In this document: positions 23,645 through 37,089 of the stretch, piece after piece
How the letters are laid out: each line of letters starts with the position of its first letter
How positions within the stretch are numbered: position 1 is the stretch's first letter
NCBI GenBank assembly: GCA_037013495.1
Contig: CM072801.1
Coordinates: forward strand, 81,515,816 to 81,579,815
DNA length: 64,000 bases
Direction of reading: 5' to 3'
Source of the DNA: Hippophae tibetana
Taxonomy: Eukaryota; Streptophyta; Magnoliopsida; Rosales; Elaeagnaceae
Translations under genes and position numbers: made by a program
Notes under the pieces: model-generated
Database searches by the model: none
Seen by the model: the letters and a program-made list of their open reading frames with translations, nothing else
What the model was told of the DNA's origin: nothing

Positions 23645-26600
23645 CCATACAATAATTGTTGGCCTAGCAATGGAACCTGATTTCCGTACCCAACTTCCAT
23701 CGTTTACATAACTTATCGATGGTTTTAAGATTTTGTCATAAATATGCGGTTTACTAACCTTCGATATGATTCAATAGAGGTGTCAATGAGATATTGGTTC
23801 CGACAAAGGTTTCTTTATTTATTTGCTCATTAAATCTGTATTCTTCCTAAAAACGTATGGGAGCAGAAAAAGAAAGGGGCTAGTTTTCAAAACTTCAAAA
23901 ATACGAAAACATTTGATGAATGAGACTTCCAATATCAATTGACCATAACTTTTAACTCGAGTATCGTAACGACTATTATAATATATCCAAATCGGAGCTC
24001 GTCTCGATCCATACAATAATTGTTGGTCTAGGATTGGAACCTGATTTTCGTACCCAAATTCCATCGTTTACATAACTTATCGAGGGTTTGAAGATTTTGT
24101 CGTAAATTTCCGGTTTACTTACTTTCGATTTGAATCAATAGAGCTGTAAATGAAATATTGGATCCGACAAAGGTTTCTTTATTTTTTTGGTCATTAAATC
24201 TGTATTCTTCCTAAAAACGTATGGGATTAGAAAAAGAAAGGGGCTAGTTTTTATAATTTCAAAAATAACAAAACATTTGATAAATGATACTTCCAACATC
24301 AAATGACCATAACTTTTGACTGGGGTATCGTAACGACTACTATAATATATCAAATCGGAGCACGTCTCGATCCATACAATAATTTTTGGCCTCGGAATGG
24401 AACCTGATTTCTGTACCCAAATTCCATCGTGTACATAACCTATCGATGGTTTTAAGATTTTGTCGTAAATTTGCGGTTTACTTACCTTCGATATGATTCA
24501 ATAGAGCTGTCAATGAGATATGGGTTCCGACAAAGGTTTCTTTATTTATTTGGTCATTATATCTGTATTCTTCCTAAAAACGTATGGGAGCAGAAAAAGA
24601 AAGGGGCTAGTTTTCAAAACTTCAAAAATACGAAAACATTTGATGAATCAGACTTCCAACATCAAATGACCATAACTTTTAACTCGGGTATAGTAACGAC
24701 TATTATAATATATCAAAATCGGAGCTCGTCTCGATCCATACAATAATTGTTGGCCTAGCATTGGAATCTGATTTCCGTACCCAAATTCCATCGTTTACAT
24801 AACTTATCGAGGGTTTTAAGATTTTGTCGTAAATTTGTGGTTTACTTACCTTCGATTTGCTTCAATAGAGCTGTCAATGAGATATTGTTTCTGACAAAGG
24901 TTTCTTTTTTTATTTGGTCATTAAATCTGTATTCTTCCTAAAAAAACTATGGGAGCAGAAAAAGAAAGGGGCTAGTTTTCAAAACTTCAAAAATAAAAAA
25001 ACATTTGATGAATCAGACTTCCAACATCAAATTACCATAACTTTTGACTGGGGTATCGTAACGACTATTATAATATATCAAATCGGAGCTCGTCTCGATC
25101 CATACAATAATTTTTGGACTCGGAATGGAACCTGAGTTTTGTACCCAAATTCCATCGTGTACATAACTTATCGATGGTTTTAAGATTTTGTCCTAAATTT
25201 GCGGTTTACTTACCTTCGATATGATTCAATAGAGCTGTCAATGAGATATTGGTTCCGACGAAGGTTTCTTTATTTATTTGGTCATTAAATCTGTATTCTT
25301 CCTAAAAACATAGGGGAGCAGAAAAAGAAAGGGGCTAGTTTTCAAAACTTCAAAAATACGAAAACATTTGATGAATCAGACTTCCAACATCAAATGACCT
25401 ATACTTTTAACTCGGGTATCGTTACGACTATTATAATATATCAAATCGGAGCTCGTCTCGATCCATACAATAATTGTTGGCCTAGCATTGGAACCTGATT
25501 TCCGTACCCAAATTCCATCGTTTACATAACTTATCGAGGGTTTTAAGATTTTGTCGTAAATTTGCGGTTTACTTACCTTCGATTTGCTTCAATAGAGCTG
25601 TCAATGAGATATTTTTCTGACAATGGTTTCTTTATTTATTTGGTCATTAAATCTGTATTCTTCCTAAAAAACTATGGGAGCGGAAAAAGAAAGGGGCTAG
25701 TTTTCAAAACTTCAAAAATAAAAAAACATTTGATGAATCAGACTTCCAACATCAAATTACCATAACTTTTGACTGGGGTATCGTAACCACTATTATAATA
25801 TATCAAATCGGAGCTCGTCTCGATCCATACAATAATTTTTGGACTCGGAATGGAACCTGAGTTTTGTACCCAAATTCCATCGTGTACATAACTTATCGAT
25901 GGTTTTAAGATTTTGTCCTAAATTTGCGGTTTACTTACCTTCGATATGATTCAATCGAGCTGTCAATGAGATATTGGTTCCGACGAAGGTTTCTTTATTT
26001 ATTTGGTCATTAAATCTGTATTCTTCCTAAAAACATATGGGAGCAGAAAAAGAAAGGGGCTAGTTTTCAAAACTTCAAAAATACGAAAACATTTGATGAA
26101 TCAGACTTCCAACATCAAATGACCTATACTTTTAACTCGGGTATCGTTACGACTATTATAATATATCAAATCGAAGCTCGTCTCGATCCATACAATAATT
26201 GTTGGCCTAGCATTGGAACCTGATTTCCGTACCCAAATTCCATCGTTTACATAACTTATCGATGGTTTTAAGATTTTGTCGTAAATTTGCGGTTTACTTA
26301 CCTTCGATATGATTCAATAGAGCTGTCAATGAGATATTGGTTCCGACAAAGGTTTCTTTATTTATTTGGTCATTAAATCTGTATTCTTCCTAAAAACGTA
26401 TGGGAGCAGAAAAAGAAAGGGGCTAGTTTTCAAAACTTCAAAAATACGAAAACATTTGATGAATCAGACTTCCAACATGAAATGACCATAACTTTTAACT
26501 CGGGTATCGTAACGACTATTATAATATATCCAAATCGGAGCTCGTCTCGATCCATACAATAATTGTTGGTCTAGGATTGGAACCTGATTTTCGTACCCAA

Positions 26601-28004
26601 ATTCCATCGTTTACATAACTTATCGAGGGTTTGAAGATTTTGTCGTAAATTTCCGATTTACTTACTTTCGATTTGAATCAATAGAGCTGTAAATGAAATA
26701 TTGGATCCGACAAAGGTTTCTTTATTTTTTTGGTCATTAAATCTGTATTCTTCCTAAAAACGTATGGGAGCAGAAAAAGAAAGGGGCTAGTTTTCATAAT
26801 TTCAAAAATAACAAAACATTTGATAAATGAGACTTCCAACATCAAATGACCATAACTTTTGACTCGGGTATCGTAACGACTATTATAATATATCAAATCG
26901 GAGCTCGTCTCGATCCATACAATAATTGTTGGCCTAGGAATGGAACCTGATTTCTGTACCCAAATTCCATCGTGTACATAACCTATTGATGGTTTTAAGA
27001 TTTTGTCGTAAATTTACGGTTTACTTACTTTCGATATGAATCGATAGAGCTGTCAATGAGATATTGGTTTCGACAAAGGTTTTTTATTTATTTGGTCATT
27101 AAATCTGTATTCTTCCTAAAAACGTATGGGAGCAGAAAAAGAAAGGGGCTAGTTTTCAAAACATCAAAAATACGAAAACATTTGATGAATCAGACTTCCA
27201 ACATCAAATGACCATAACTTTTAACTCGGGTATCGTAACGACTATTATAATATATCCAAATCGGAGCTCGTCTCGATCCATACAATAATTGTTGGTCTAG
27301 GATTGGAACCTGATTTTCGTACCCAAATTCCATCGTTTACATAACTTATCGAGGGTTTGAAGATTTTGTCGTAAATTTCCGATTTACTTACTTTCGATTT
27401 GAATCAATAGAGCTGTAAATGAAATATTGGATCCGACAAAGGTTTCTTTATTTTTTTGGTCATTAAATCTGTATTCTTCCTAAAAACGTATGGGAGTAGA
27501 AAAAGAAAGGGGCTAGTTTTTATAATTTCAAAAATAACAAAACATTTGATAAATGATACTTCCAACATCAAATGACCATAACTTTTGACTGGGGTATCGT
27601 AACGACTATTATAATATATCAAATCGGAGCACGTCTCGATCCATACAATAATTGTTGGCCTCGGAATGGAACCTGATTTCTGTACCCAAATTCCATCGTG
27701 TACATAACCTATCGATGGTTTTAAGATTTTGTCGTAAATTTGCGGTTTACTTACCTTCGATATGATTCAATAGAGCTGTTAATGAGATATGGGTTCCGAC
27801 AAAGGTTTCTTTATTTATTTGGTCATTATATCTGTATTCTTCCTAAAAACGTATGGGAGCAGAAAAAGAAAGGGGCTAGTTTTCAAAACTTCAAAAATAC
27901 GGAAACATTTGATGAATCAGACTTCCAACATCAAATGACCATAACTTTTAACTCGGGTATAGTAACGACTATTATAATATATCAAAATCGGAGCTCGTCT
28001 TGAT
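23645..28004. repeat. 12-mer HOR, copy 1 (4360 bp)
   Basis: Monomer starts are 23645, 24009, 24372, 24736, 25100, 25463, 25825, 26188, 26552, 26915, 27278 and 27641. Heads run A-like, G, C, A, D, A, D, A, G, AGGAATGG, G, C. Characteristic spellings are ATATCCAAATCGG before G heads, CCTATACTTTT with GTTACGAC in several tails, AATAAAAAAACATTTG with CAAATTACC, and GTCCTAAATTTG after D heads. The same order begins again at 28005. Confidence 0.88.
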
Positions 28005-31000
28005 CCATACAATAATTGTTGGCCTAGCATTGGAACCTGATTTCCGTACCCAACTTCCATCGTTTACATAACTTATCGATGGTTTTAAGATTTTGTCATA
28101 AATATGCGGTTTACTAACCTTCGATATGATTCAATAGAGCTGTCAATGAGATATTGGTTCCGACAAAGGTTTCTTTATTTATTTGCTCATTAAATCTGTA
28201 TTCTTCCTAAAAACGTATGGGAGCAGAAAAAGAAAGGGGCTAGTTTTCAAAACTTCAAAAATACGAAAACATTTGATGAATGAGACTTCCAACATCAAGT
28301 GACCATAACTTTTAACTCGAGTATCGTAACGACTATTATAATATATCCAAATCGGAGCTCGTCTCGATCCATACAATAATTGTTGGTCTAGGATTGGAAC
28401 CTGATTTTCGTACCCAAATTCCATCGTTTACATAACTTATCGAGGGTTTGAAGATTTTGTCGTAAATTTCCGGTTTACTTACTTTCGATTTGAATCAATA
28501 GAGCTGTAAATGAAATATTGGATCCGACAAAGGTTTCTTTATTTTTTTGGTCATTAAATCTGTATTCTTCCTAAAAACGTATGGGAGTAGAAAAAGAAAG
28601 GGGCTAGTTTTTTATAATTTCAAAAATAACAAAACATTTGATAAATGATACTTCCAACATCAAATGACCATAACTTTTGACTGGGGTATCGTAACGACTA
28701 TTATAATATATCAAATCGGAGCACGTCTCGATCCATACAATAATTGTTGGCCTCGGAATGGAACCTGATTTCTGTACCCAAATTCCATCGTGTACATAAC
28801 CTATCGATGGTTTTAAGATTTTGTCGTAAATTTGCGGTTTACTTACCTTCGATATGATTCAATAGAGCTGTCAATGAGATATGGGTTCCGACAAAGGTTT
28901 CTTTATTTATTTGGTCATTATATCTGTATTGTTCCTAAAAACGTATGGGAGCAGAAAAAGAAAGGGGCTAGTTTTCAAAACTTCAAAAATACGAAAACAT
29001 TTGATGAATCAGACTTCCAACATCAAATGACCATAACTTTTAACTCGGGTATAGTAACGACTATTATAATATATCAAAATCGGAGCTCGTCTCGATCCAT
29101 ACAATAATTGTTGGCCTAGCATTGGAACCTGATTTCCGTACCCAAATTCCATCGTTTACATAACTTATCGAGGGTTTTAAGATTTTGTCGTAAATTTGCG
29201 GTTTACTTACCTTCGATTTGCTTCAATAGAGCTGTCAATGAGATATTGTTTCTGAAAAAGGTTTCTTTATTTATTTGGTCATTAAATCTGTATTCTTCCT
29301 AAAAAACCTATGGGAGCATAAAAAGAAAGGGGCTAGTTTTCAAAACTTCAAAAATAAAAAAACATTTGATGAATCAGACTTCCAACATCAAATTACCATA
29401 ACTTTTGACTGGGGTATCGTAACGACTATTATAATATATCAAATCGGAGCTCGTCTCGATCCATACAATAATTTTTGGACTCGGAATGGAACCTGAGTTT
29501 TGTACCCAAATTCCATCGTGTACATAACTTATCGATGGTTTTAAGATTTTGTCCTAAATTTGCGGTTTACTTACCTTCGATATGATTCAATAGAGCTGTC
29601 AATGAGATATTGGTTCCGACGAAGGTTTCTTTATTTATTTGGTCATTAAATCTGTATTCTTCCTAAAAACATAGGGGAGCAGAAAAAGAAAGGGGCTAGT
29701 TTTCAAAACTTCAAAAATACGAAAACATTTGATGAATCAGACTTCCAACATCAAATGACCTATACTTTTAACTCGGGTATCGTTACGACTATTATAATAT
29801 ATCAAATCGGAGCTCGTCTCGATCCATACAATAATTGTTGGCCTAGCATTGGAACCTGATTTCCGTACCCAAATTCCATCGTTTACATAACTTATCGAGG
29901 GTTTTAAGATTTTGTCGTAAATTTGCGGTTTACTTACCTTCGATTTGCTTCAATAGAGCTGTCAATGAGATATTGTTTCTGACAATGGTTTCTTTATTTA
30001 TTTGGTCATTAAATCTGTATTCTTCCTAAAAAACTATGGGAGCGGAAAAAGAAAGGGGGTAGTTTTCAAAACTTCAAAAATAAAAAAACATTTGATGAAT
30101 CAGACTTCCAACATCAAATTACCATAACTTTTGACTGGGGTATCGTAACCACTATTATAATATATCAAATCGGAGCTCGTCTCGATCCATACAATAATTT
30201 TTGGACTCGGAATGGAACCTGAGTTTTGTACCCAAATTCCATCGTGTACATAACTTATCGATGGTTTTAAGATTTTGTCCTAAATTTGCGGTTTACTTAC
30301 CTTTGATATGATTCAATCGAGCTGTCAATGAGATATTGGTTCCGACGAAGGTTTCTTTATTTATTTGGTCATTAAATCTGTATTCTTCCTAAAAACATAT
30401 GGGAGCAGAAAAAGAAAGGGGCTAGTTTTCAAAACTTCAAAAATACGAAAACATTTGATGAATCAGACTTCCAACATCAAATGACCTATACTTTTAACTC
30501 GGGTATCGTTACGACTATTATAATATATCAAATCGGAGCTCGTCTCGATCCATACAATAATTGTTGGCCTAGCATTGGAACCTGATTTCCGTACCCAAAT
30601 TCCATCGTTTACATAACTTATCGATGGTTTTAAGATTTTGTCGTAAATTTGCGGTTTACTTACCTTCGATATGATTCAATAGAGCTGTCAATGAGATATT
30701 GGTTCCGACAAAGGTTTCTTTATTTATTTGGTCATTAAATCTGTATTCTTCCTAAAAACGTATGGGAGCAGAAAAAGAAAGGGGCTAGTTTTCAAAACTT
30801 CAAAAATACGAAAACATTTGATGAATCAGACTTCCAACATCAAATGACCATAACTTTTAACTCGGGTATCGTAACGACTATTATAATATATCCAAATCGG
30901 AGCTCGTCTCGATCCATACAATAATTGTTGGTCTAGGATTGGAACCTGATTTTCATACCCAAATTCCATCGTTTACATAACTTATCGAGGGTTTGAAGAT

Positions 31001-32366
31001 TTTGTCGTAAATTTCCGATTTACTTACTTTCGATTTGAATCAATAGAGCTGTAAATGAAATATTGGATCCGACAAAGGTTTCTTTATTTTTTTGGTCATT
31101 AAATCTGTATTCTTCCTAAAAACGTATGGGAGCAGAAAAAGAAAGGGGCTAGTTTTCATAATTTCAAAAATAACAAAACATTTGATAAATGAGACTTCCA
31201 ACATCAAATGACCATAACTTTTGACTGGGGTATCGTAACGACTATTATAATATATCAAATCGGAGCTCGTCTCGATCCATACAATAATTGTTGGCCTAGG
31301 AATGGAACCTGATTTCTGTACCCAAATTCCATCGTGTACATAACCTATTGATGGTTTTAAGATTTTGTCGTAAATTTACGGTTTACTTACTTTCGATATG
31401 AATCGATAGAGCTGTCAATGAGATATTGGTTTCGACAAAGGTTTTTTATTTATTTGGTCATTAAATCTGTATTCTTCCTAAAAACGTATGGGAGCAGAAA
31501 AAGAAAGGGGCTAGTTTTCAAAACTTCAAAAATACGAAAACATTTGATGAATCAGACTTCCAACATCAAATGACCATAACTTTTAACTCGGGTATCGTAA
31601 CGACTATTATAATATATCCAAATCGGAGCTCGTCTCGATCCATACAATAATTGTTGGTCTAGGATTGGAACCTGATTTTCGTACCCAAATTCCATCGTTT
31701 ACATAACTTATCGAGGGTTTGAAGATTTTGTCGTAAATTTCCGATTTACTTACTTTCGATTTGAATCAATAGAGCTGTAAATGAAATATTGGATCCGACA
31801 AAGGTTTCTTTATTTTTTTGGTCATTAAATCTGTATTCTTCCTAAAAACGTATGGGAGTAGAAAAAGAAAGGGGCTAGTTTTTATAATTTCAAAAATAAC
31901 AAAACATTTGATAAATGATACTTCCAACACCAAATGACCATAACTTTTGACTGGGGTATCGTAACGACTATTATAATATATCAAATCGGAGCACGTCTCG
32001 ATCCATACAATAATTGTTGGCCTCGGAATGGAACCTGATTTCTGTACCCAAATTCCATCGTGTACATAACCTATCGATGGTTTTAAGATTTTGTCGTAAA
32101 TTTGCGGTTTACTTACCTTCGATATGATTCAATAGAGCTGTCAATGAGATATGGGTTCCGACAAAGGTTTCTTTATTTATTTGGTCATTATATCTGTATT
32201 CTTCCTAAAAACGTATGGGAGCAGAAAAAGAAAGGGGCTAGTTTTCAAAACTTCAAAAATACGAAAACATTTGATGAATCAGACTTCCAACATCAAATGA
32301 CCATAACTTTTAACTCGGGTATAGTAACGACTATTATAATATATCAAAATCGGAGCTCGTCTCGAT
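28005..32366. repeat. 12-mer HOR, copy 2 (4362 bp)
   Basis: Monomer starts are 28005, 28369, 28733, 29097, 29461, 29824, 30187, 30550, 30914, 31277, 31640 and 32003, each 4360-4362 bases after its partner in copy 1. Rare spellings recur in place: TTTGCTCATTAAATC near 23823 and 28183, ACATAGGGGAGC near 25308 and 29670, and GTAACCACT near 25784 and 30146. Private changes include an extra T near 28612 and TTGTTCC near 28930. Confidence 0.88.
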
Positions 32367-34183
32367 CCATACAATAATTGTTGGCCTAGCATTGGAACCT
32401 GATTTCCGTACCCAAATTCCATCGTTTACATAACTAATCGAGGGTTTTAAGATTTTGTCGTAAATTTGCGGTTTACTTACCTTCGATTTGCTTCAATAGA
32501 GCTGTCAATGAGATATTGTTTCTGACAAAGGTTTCTTTATTTATTTGGTCATTAAATCTGTATTCTTCCTAAAAAACTATGGGAGCAGAAAAAGAAAGGG
32601 GCTAGTTTTCAAAACTTCAAAAATAAAAAAACATTTGATGAATCAGACTTCCTACATCAAATTACCATAACTTTTGACTCGGGTATCGTAACGACTATTA
32701 TAATATATCAAATCGGAGCTCGTCTCGATCCATACAATAATTTTTGGACTCGGAATGGAACCTGAGTTTTATACCCAAATTCCATCGTGTACATAACTTA
32801 TCGATGGTTTTAAGATTTTGTCCTAAATTTGCGGTTTACTTACCTTCGATATGATTCAATAGAGCTGTCAATGAGATATTGGTTCCGACGAAGGTTTCTT
32901 TATTTATTTGGTCATTAAATCTGTATTCTTTCTAAAAACATAGGGGAGCAGAAAAAGAAAGGGGCTAGTTTTCAAAACTTCAAAAATACGAAAACATTTG
33001 ATGAATCAGACTTCCAACATCAAATGACCTATACTTTTAACTCGGGTATCGTTACGACTATTATAATATATCAAATCGGAGCTCGTCTCGATCCATACAA
33101 TAATTGTTGGCCTAGCATTGGAACCTGATTTCCGTACCCAAATTCCATCGTTTACATAACTTATCGAGGGTTTTAAGATTTTGTCGTAAATTTGCGGTTT
33201 ACTTACCTTCGATTTGCTTCAATAGAGCTGTCAATGAGATATTGTTTCTCACAAAGGTTTCTTTATTTATTTGGTCATTAAATCTGTATTCTTCCTAAAA
33301 AACTATGGGAGCGGAAAAAGAAAGGGGCTAGTTTTCAAAACTTCAAAAATAAAAAAACATTTGATGAATCAGACTTCCAACATCAAATTACCATAACTTT
33401 TGACTGGGGTATCGTAACCACTATTATAATATATCAAATCGGAGCTCGTCTCGATCCATACAATAATTTTTGGACTCGGAATGGAACCTGAGTTTTGTAC
33501 CCAAATTCCATCGTGTACATAACTTATCGATGGTTTTAAGATTTTGTCCTAAATTTGCGGTTTACTTACCTTCGATATGATTCAATAGAGTTGTCAATGA
33601 GATATTGGTTCCGACGAAGGTTTCTTTATTTATTTGGTCATTAAATCTGTATTCTTCCTAAAAACATATGGGAGCAGAAAAAGAAAGGGGCTAGTTTTCA
33701 AAACTTCAAAAATACGAAAACATTTGATGAATCAGACTTCCAACATCAAATGACCTATACTTTTAACTCGGGTATCGTTACGACTATTATAATATATCAA
33801 ATCGGAGCTCGTCTCGATCCATACAATAATTGTTGGCCTAGCATTGGAAACTGATTTCCGTACCCAAATTCCATCATTTTACATAACTTATCGATGGTTT
33901 TAAGATTTTGTCGTAAATTTGCGGTTTACTTACCTTCGATATGATTCAATAGAGCTGTCAATGAGATATTGGTTCCGACAAAGGTTTCTTTATTTATTTG
34001 GTCATTAAATCTGTATTCTTCCTAAAAACGTATGGGAGCAGAAAAAGAAAGGGGCTAGTTTTCAAAACTTCAAAAATACGAAAACATTTGATGAATCAGA
34101 CTTCCAACATCAAATGACCATAACTTTTAACTCGGGTATCGTAACGACTATTATAATATATCCAAATCGGAGCTCGTCTCGAT
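32367..34183. repeat. 12-mer derivative, shifted by nine monomers
   Basis: Monomers at 32367, 32730, 33093, 33456 and 33819 match those at 29097, 29461, 29824, 30187 and 30550 (offset about 3270 bp), not the monomers expected 12 units earlier. Three monomers of the 12-mer (like 28005 to 28733) are skipped, with the preceding C-head monomer at 32003 acting as the join. One monomer has an extra T (TTCCATCATTTTAC near 33875). Confidence 0.8.
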
Positions 34184-36362
34184 CCATACAATAATTGTTG
34201 GTCTAGGATTGGAACCTGATTTTCGTACCCAAATTCCATCGTTTACATAACTTATCGAGGGTTTGAAGATTTTGTCGTAAATTTCCGATTTACTTACTTT
34301 CGATTTGAATCAATAGAGCTGTAAATGAAATATTGGATCCGACAAAGGTTTCTTTATTTTTTTGGTCATTAAATCTGTATTCTTCCTAAAAACGTATGGG
34401 AGTAGAAAAAGAAAGGGGCTAGTTTTTATAATTTCAAAAATAACAAAACATTTGATAAATGATACTTCCAACATCAAATGACCATAACTTTTGACTGGGG
34501 TATCGTAACGACTATTATAATATATCAAATCGGAGCACGTCTCGATCCATACAATAATTGTTGGCCTCAGAATGGAACCTGATTTCCGTACCCAAATTCC
34601 ATCGTTTACATAACTTATCGAGGGTTTTAAGATTTTGTCGTAAATTTGCGGTTTACTTACCTTCGATTTGCTTCAATAGAGCTGTCAATGAGATATTGTT
34701 TCCGACAAAGGTTTCTTTATTTATTTGGTCATTAAATCTGTATTCTTCCTAAAAAACTATGGGAGCAGAAAAAGAAAGTGGCTAGTTTTCAAAACTTCAA
34801 AAATACGAAAACATTTGATGAATCAGACTTCCAACATCAAATGACCTATACTTTTAACTCGGGTATCGTTACGACTATTATAATATATCAAATCGAAGCT
34901 CGTCTCGATCCATACAATAATTGTTGGCCTAGCATTGGAACCTGATTTCCGTACCCAAATTCCATCGTTTACATAACTTATCGAGGGTTTTAAGATTTTG
35001 TCGTAAATTTGCGGTTTACTTACCTTCGATTTGCTTCAATAGAGCTGTCAATGAGATATTGTTTCTGACAAAGGTTTCTTTATTTATTTGGTCATTAAAT
35101 CTGTATTCTTCCTAAAAAACTATGGGAGCGGAAAAAGAAAGGGGCTAGTTTTCAAAACTTCAAAAATAAAAAAACATTTGATGAATCAGACTTCCAACAT
35201 CAAATTACCATAACTTTTGACTGGGGTATCGTAACCACTATTATAATATATCAAATCGGAGCTCGTCTCGATCCATACAATAATTTTTGGACTCGGAATG
35301 GAACCTTAGTTTTGTACCCAAATTCCATCGTGTACATAACTTATCGATGGTTTTAAGATTTTGTCCTAAATTTGCGGTTTACTTACCTTCGATATGATTC
35401 AATAGAGTTGTCAATGAGATATTGGTTCCGACGAAGGTTTCTTTATTTATTTGGTCATTAAATCTGTATTCTTCCTAAAAACATATGGGAGCAGAAAAAG
35501 AAAGGGGCTAGTTTTCAAAACTTCAAAAATACGAAAACATTTGATGAATCAGACTTCCAACATCAAATGACCTATACTTTTAACTCGGGTATCGTTACGA
35601 CTATTATAATATATCAAATCGGAGCTCGTCTCGATCCATACAATAATTGTTGGCCTAGCATTGGAACCTGATTTCCGTACCCAAATTCCATCGTTTACAT
35701 AACTTATCGATGGTTTTAAGATTTTGTCGTAAATTTGCGGTTTACTTACCTTCGATATGATTCAATAGAGCTGTCAATGAGATATTGGTTCCGACAAAGG
35801 TTTATTTATTTATTTGGTCATTAAATCTGTATTCTTCCTAAAAACGTATGGGAGCAGAAAAAGAAAGGGGCTAGTTTTCAAAACTTCAAAAATACGAAAA
35901 CTTTTGATGAATCAGACTTCCAACATCAAATGACCATAACTTTTAACTCGGGTATCGTAACGACTATTATAATATATCCAAATCGAAGCTCGTCTCGATC
36001 CATACAATAATTGTTGGTCTAGGATTGGAACCTGATTTTGGTACCCAAATTCCATCGTTTACATAACTTATCGAGGGTTTGAAGATTTTGTCGTAAATTT
36101 CCGATTTACTTACTTTCGATTTGAATCAATAGAGCTGTAAATGAAATATTGGATCCGACAAAGGTTTCTTTATTGTTTTGGTCATTAAATCTGTATTCTT
36201 CCTAAAAACGTATGGGAGCAGAAAAAGAAAGGGGCTAGTTTTCATAATTTCAAAAATAACAAAACATTTAATAAATCAGACTTCCAACATCAAATTACCA
36301 TAACTTTTGACTGGGGTATCGTAACGACTATTATAATATATCAAATCGGAGCTCATCTCGAT
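34184..36362. repeat. 12-mer derivatives with 7- and 5-monomer offsets
   Basis: Starts are 34184, 34547, 34910, 35273, 35636 and 36000. The tail of 34184 matches 31640 (offset 2544, 7 monomers), with the GAGTAG, TTTTTATAATTTC and ATGATACTTCC spellings. Monomers 34910 to 36000 match 33093 to 34184 (offset about 1817, 5 monomers). The unit at 34547 is a hybrid: a CTCAGAATGG head fused to an A-head body, then a CCTATAC tail. The unit at 36000 has a new tail (AACATTTAATAAATCAGAC near 36261). Confidence 0.75.
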
Positions 36363-37089
36363 CCATACAATAATTGTTGGCCTCGGAATGGAACCTGATT
36401 TCTGTACCCAAATTCCATCGTGTACATAACCTATCGATGGTTTTAAGATTTTGTCGTAAATTTGCGGTTTACTTATCTTTGATATGATTCAATAGAGCTG
36501 TCAATGACATATTGGTTCTGACAAAGGTTTCTTTATTTATTTGGTCATTATATCTGTATTCTTCCTAAAAACATATGGGAGCAGGAAAAGAAAGGGGTTA
36601 GTTTTCAAAACTTCAAAAATACAAAAACATTTGATGAATCAAACTTCCAACATCAAATGACCATAACTTTTAACTCGGGTATAGTAACGACTATTATAAT
36701 ATATCAAAATCGGAGCTCGTCTCGATCCATACAATAATTGTTGGCCTTGCATTGGAACCTGATTTCCGTACCCAAATTCCATCGTTTACATAACTTATCG
36801 AGGGTTTTAAGATTTTGTCGTAAATTTGCGGTTTACTTACCTTCGATTTGCTTCAATAGAGCTGTCAATGAGATATTGTTTCCGAAAAAGGTTTCTTTAT
36901 TTATTTGGTCATTAAATCTGTATTCTTCCTAAAAAACTATGGGAGCAGAAAAAGAAAGTGGCTAGTTTTCAAAACTTCAAAAATAAAAAAACATTTGATG
37001 AATCAGACTTCCAACATCAAATGACCTATACTTTTAACTCGGGTATCGTTACGACTATTATAATATATCAAATCGGAGCTCGTCTCGAT
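36363..37089. repeat. Two-monomer module, copy 1
   Basis: Monomers at 36363 (C head, TTATCTTTGATATG, GTCAATGACATATTGG, GGAAAAGAAAGGGGTTAG) and 36727 (TTGCATTGG head, AAAGAAAGTGG). The module returns at 39269-39995, an offset of 2906 bp (8 monomers). These spellings are private to the two copies. Confidence 0.8.
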
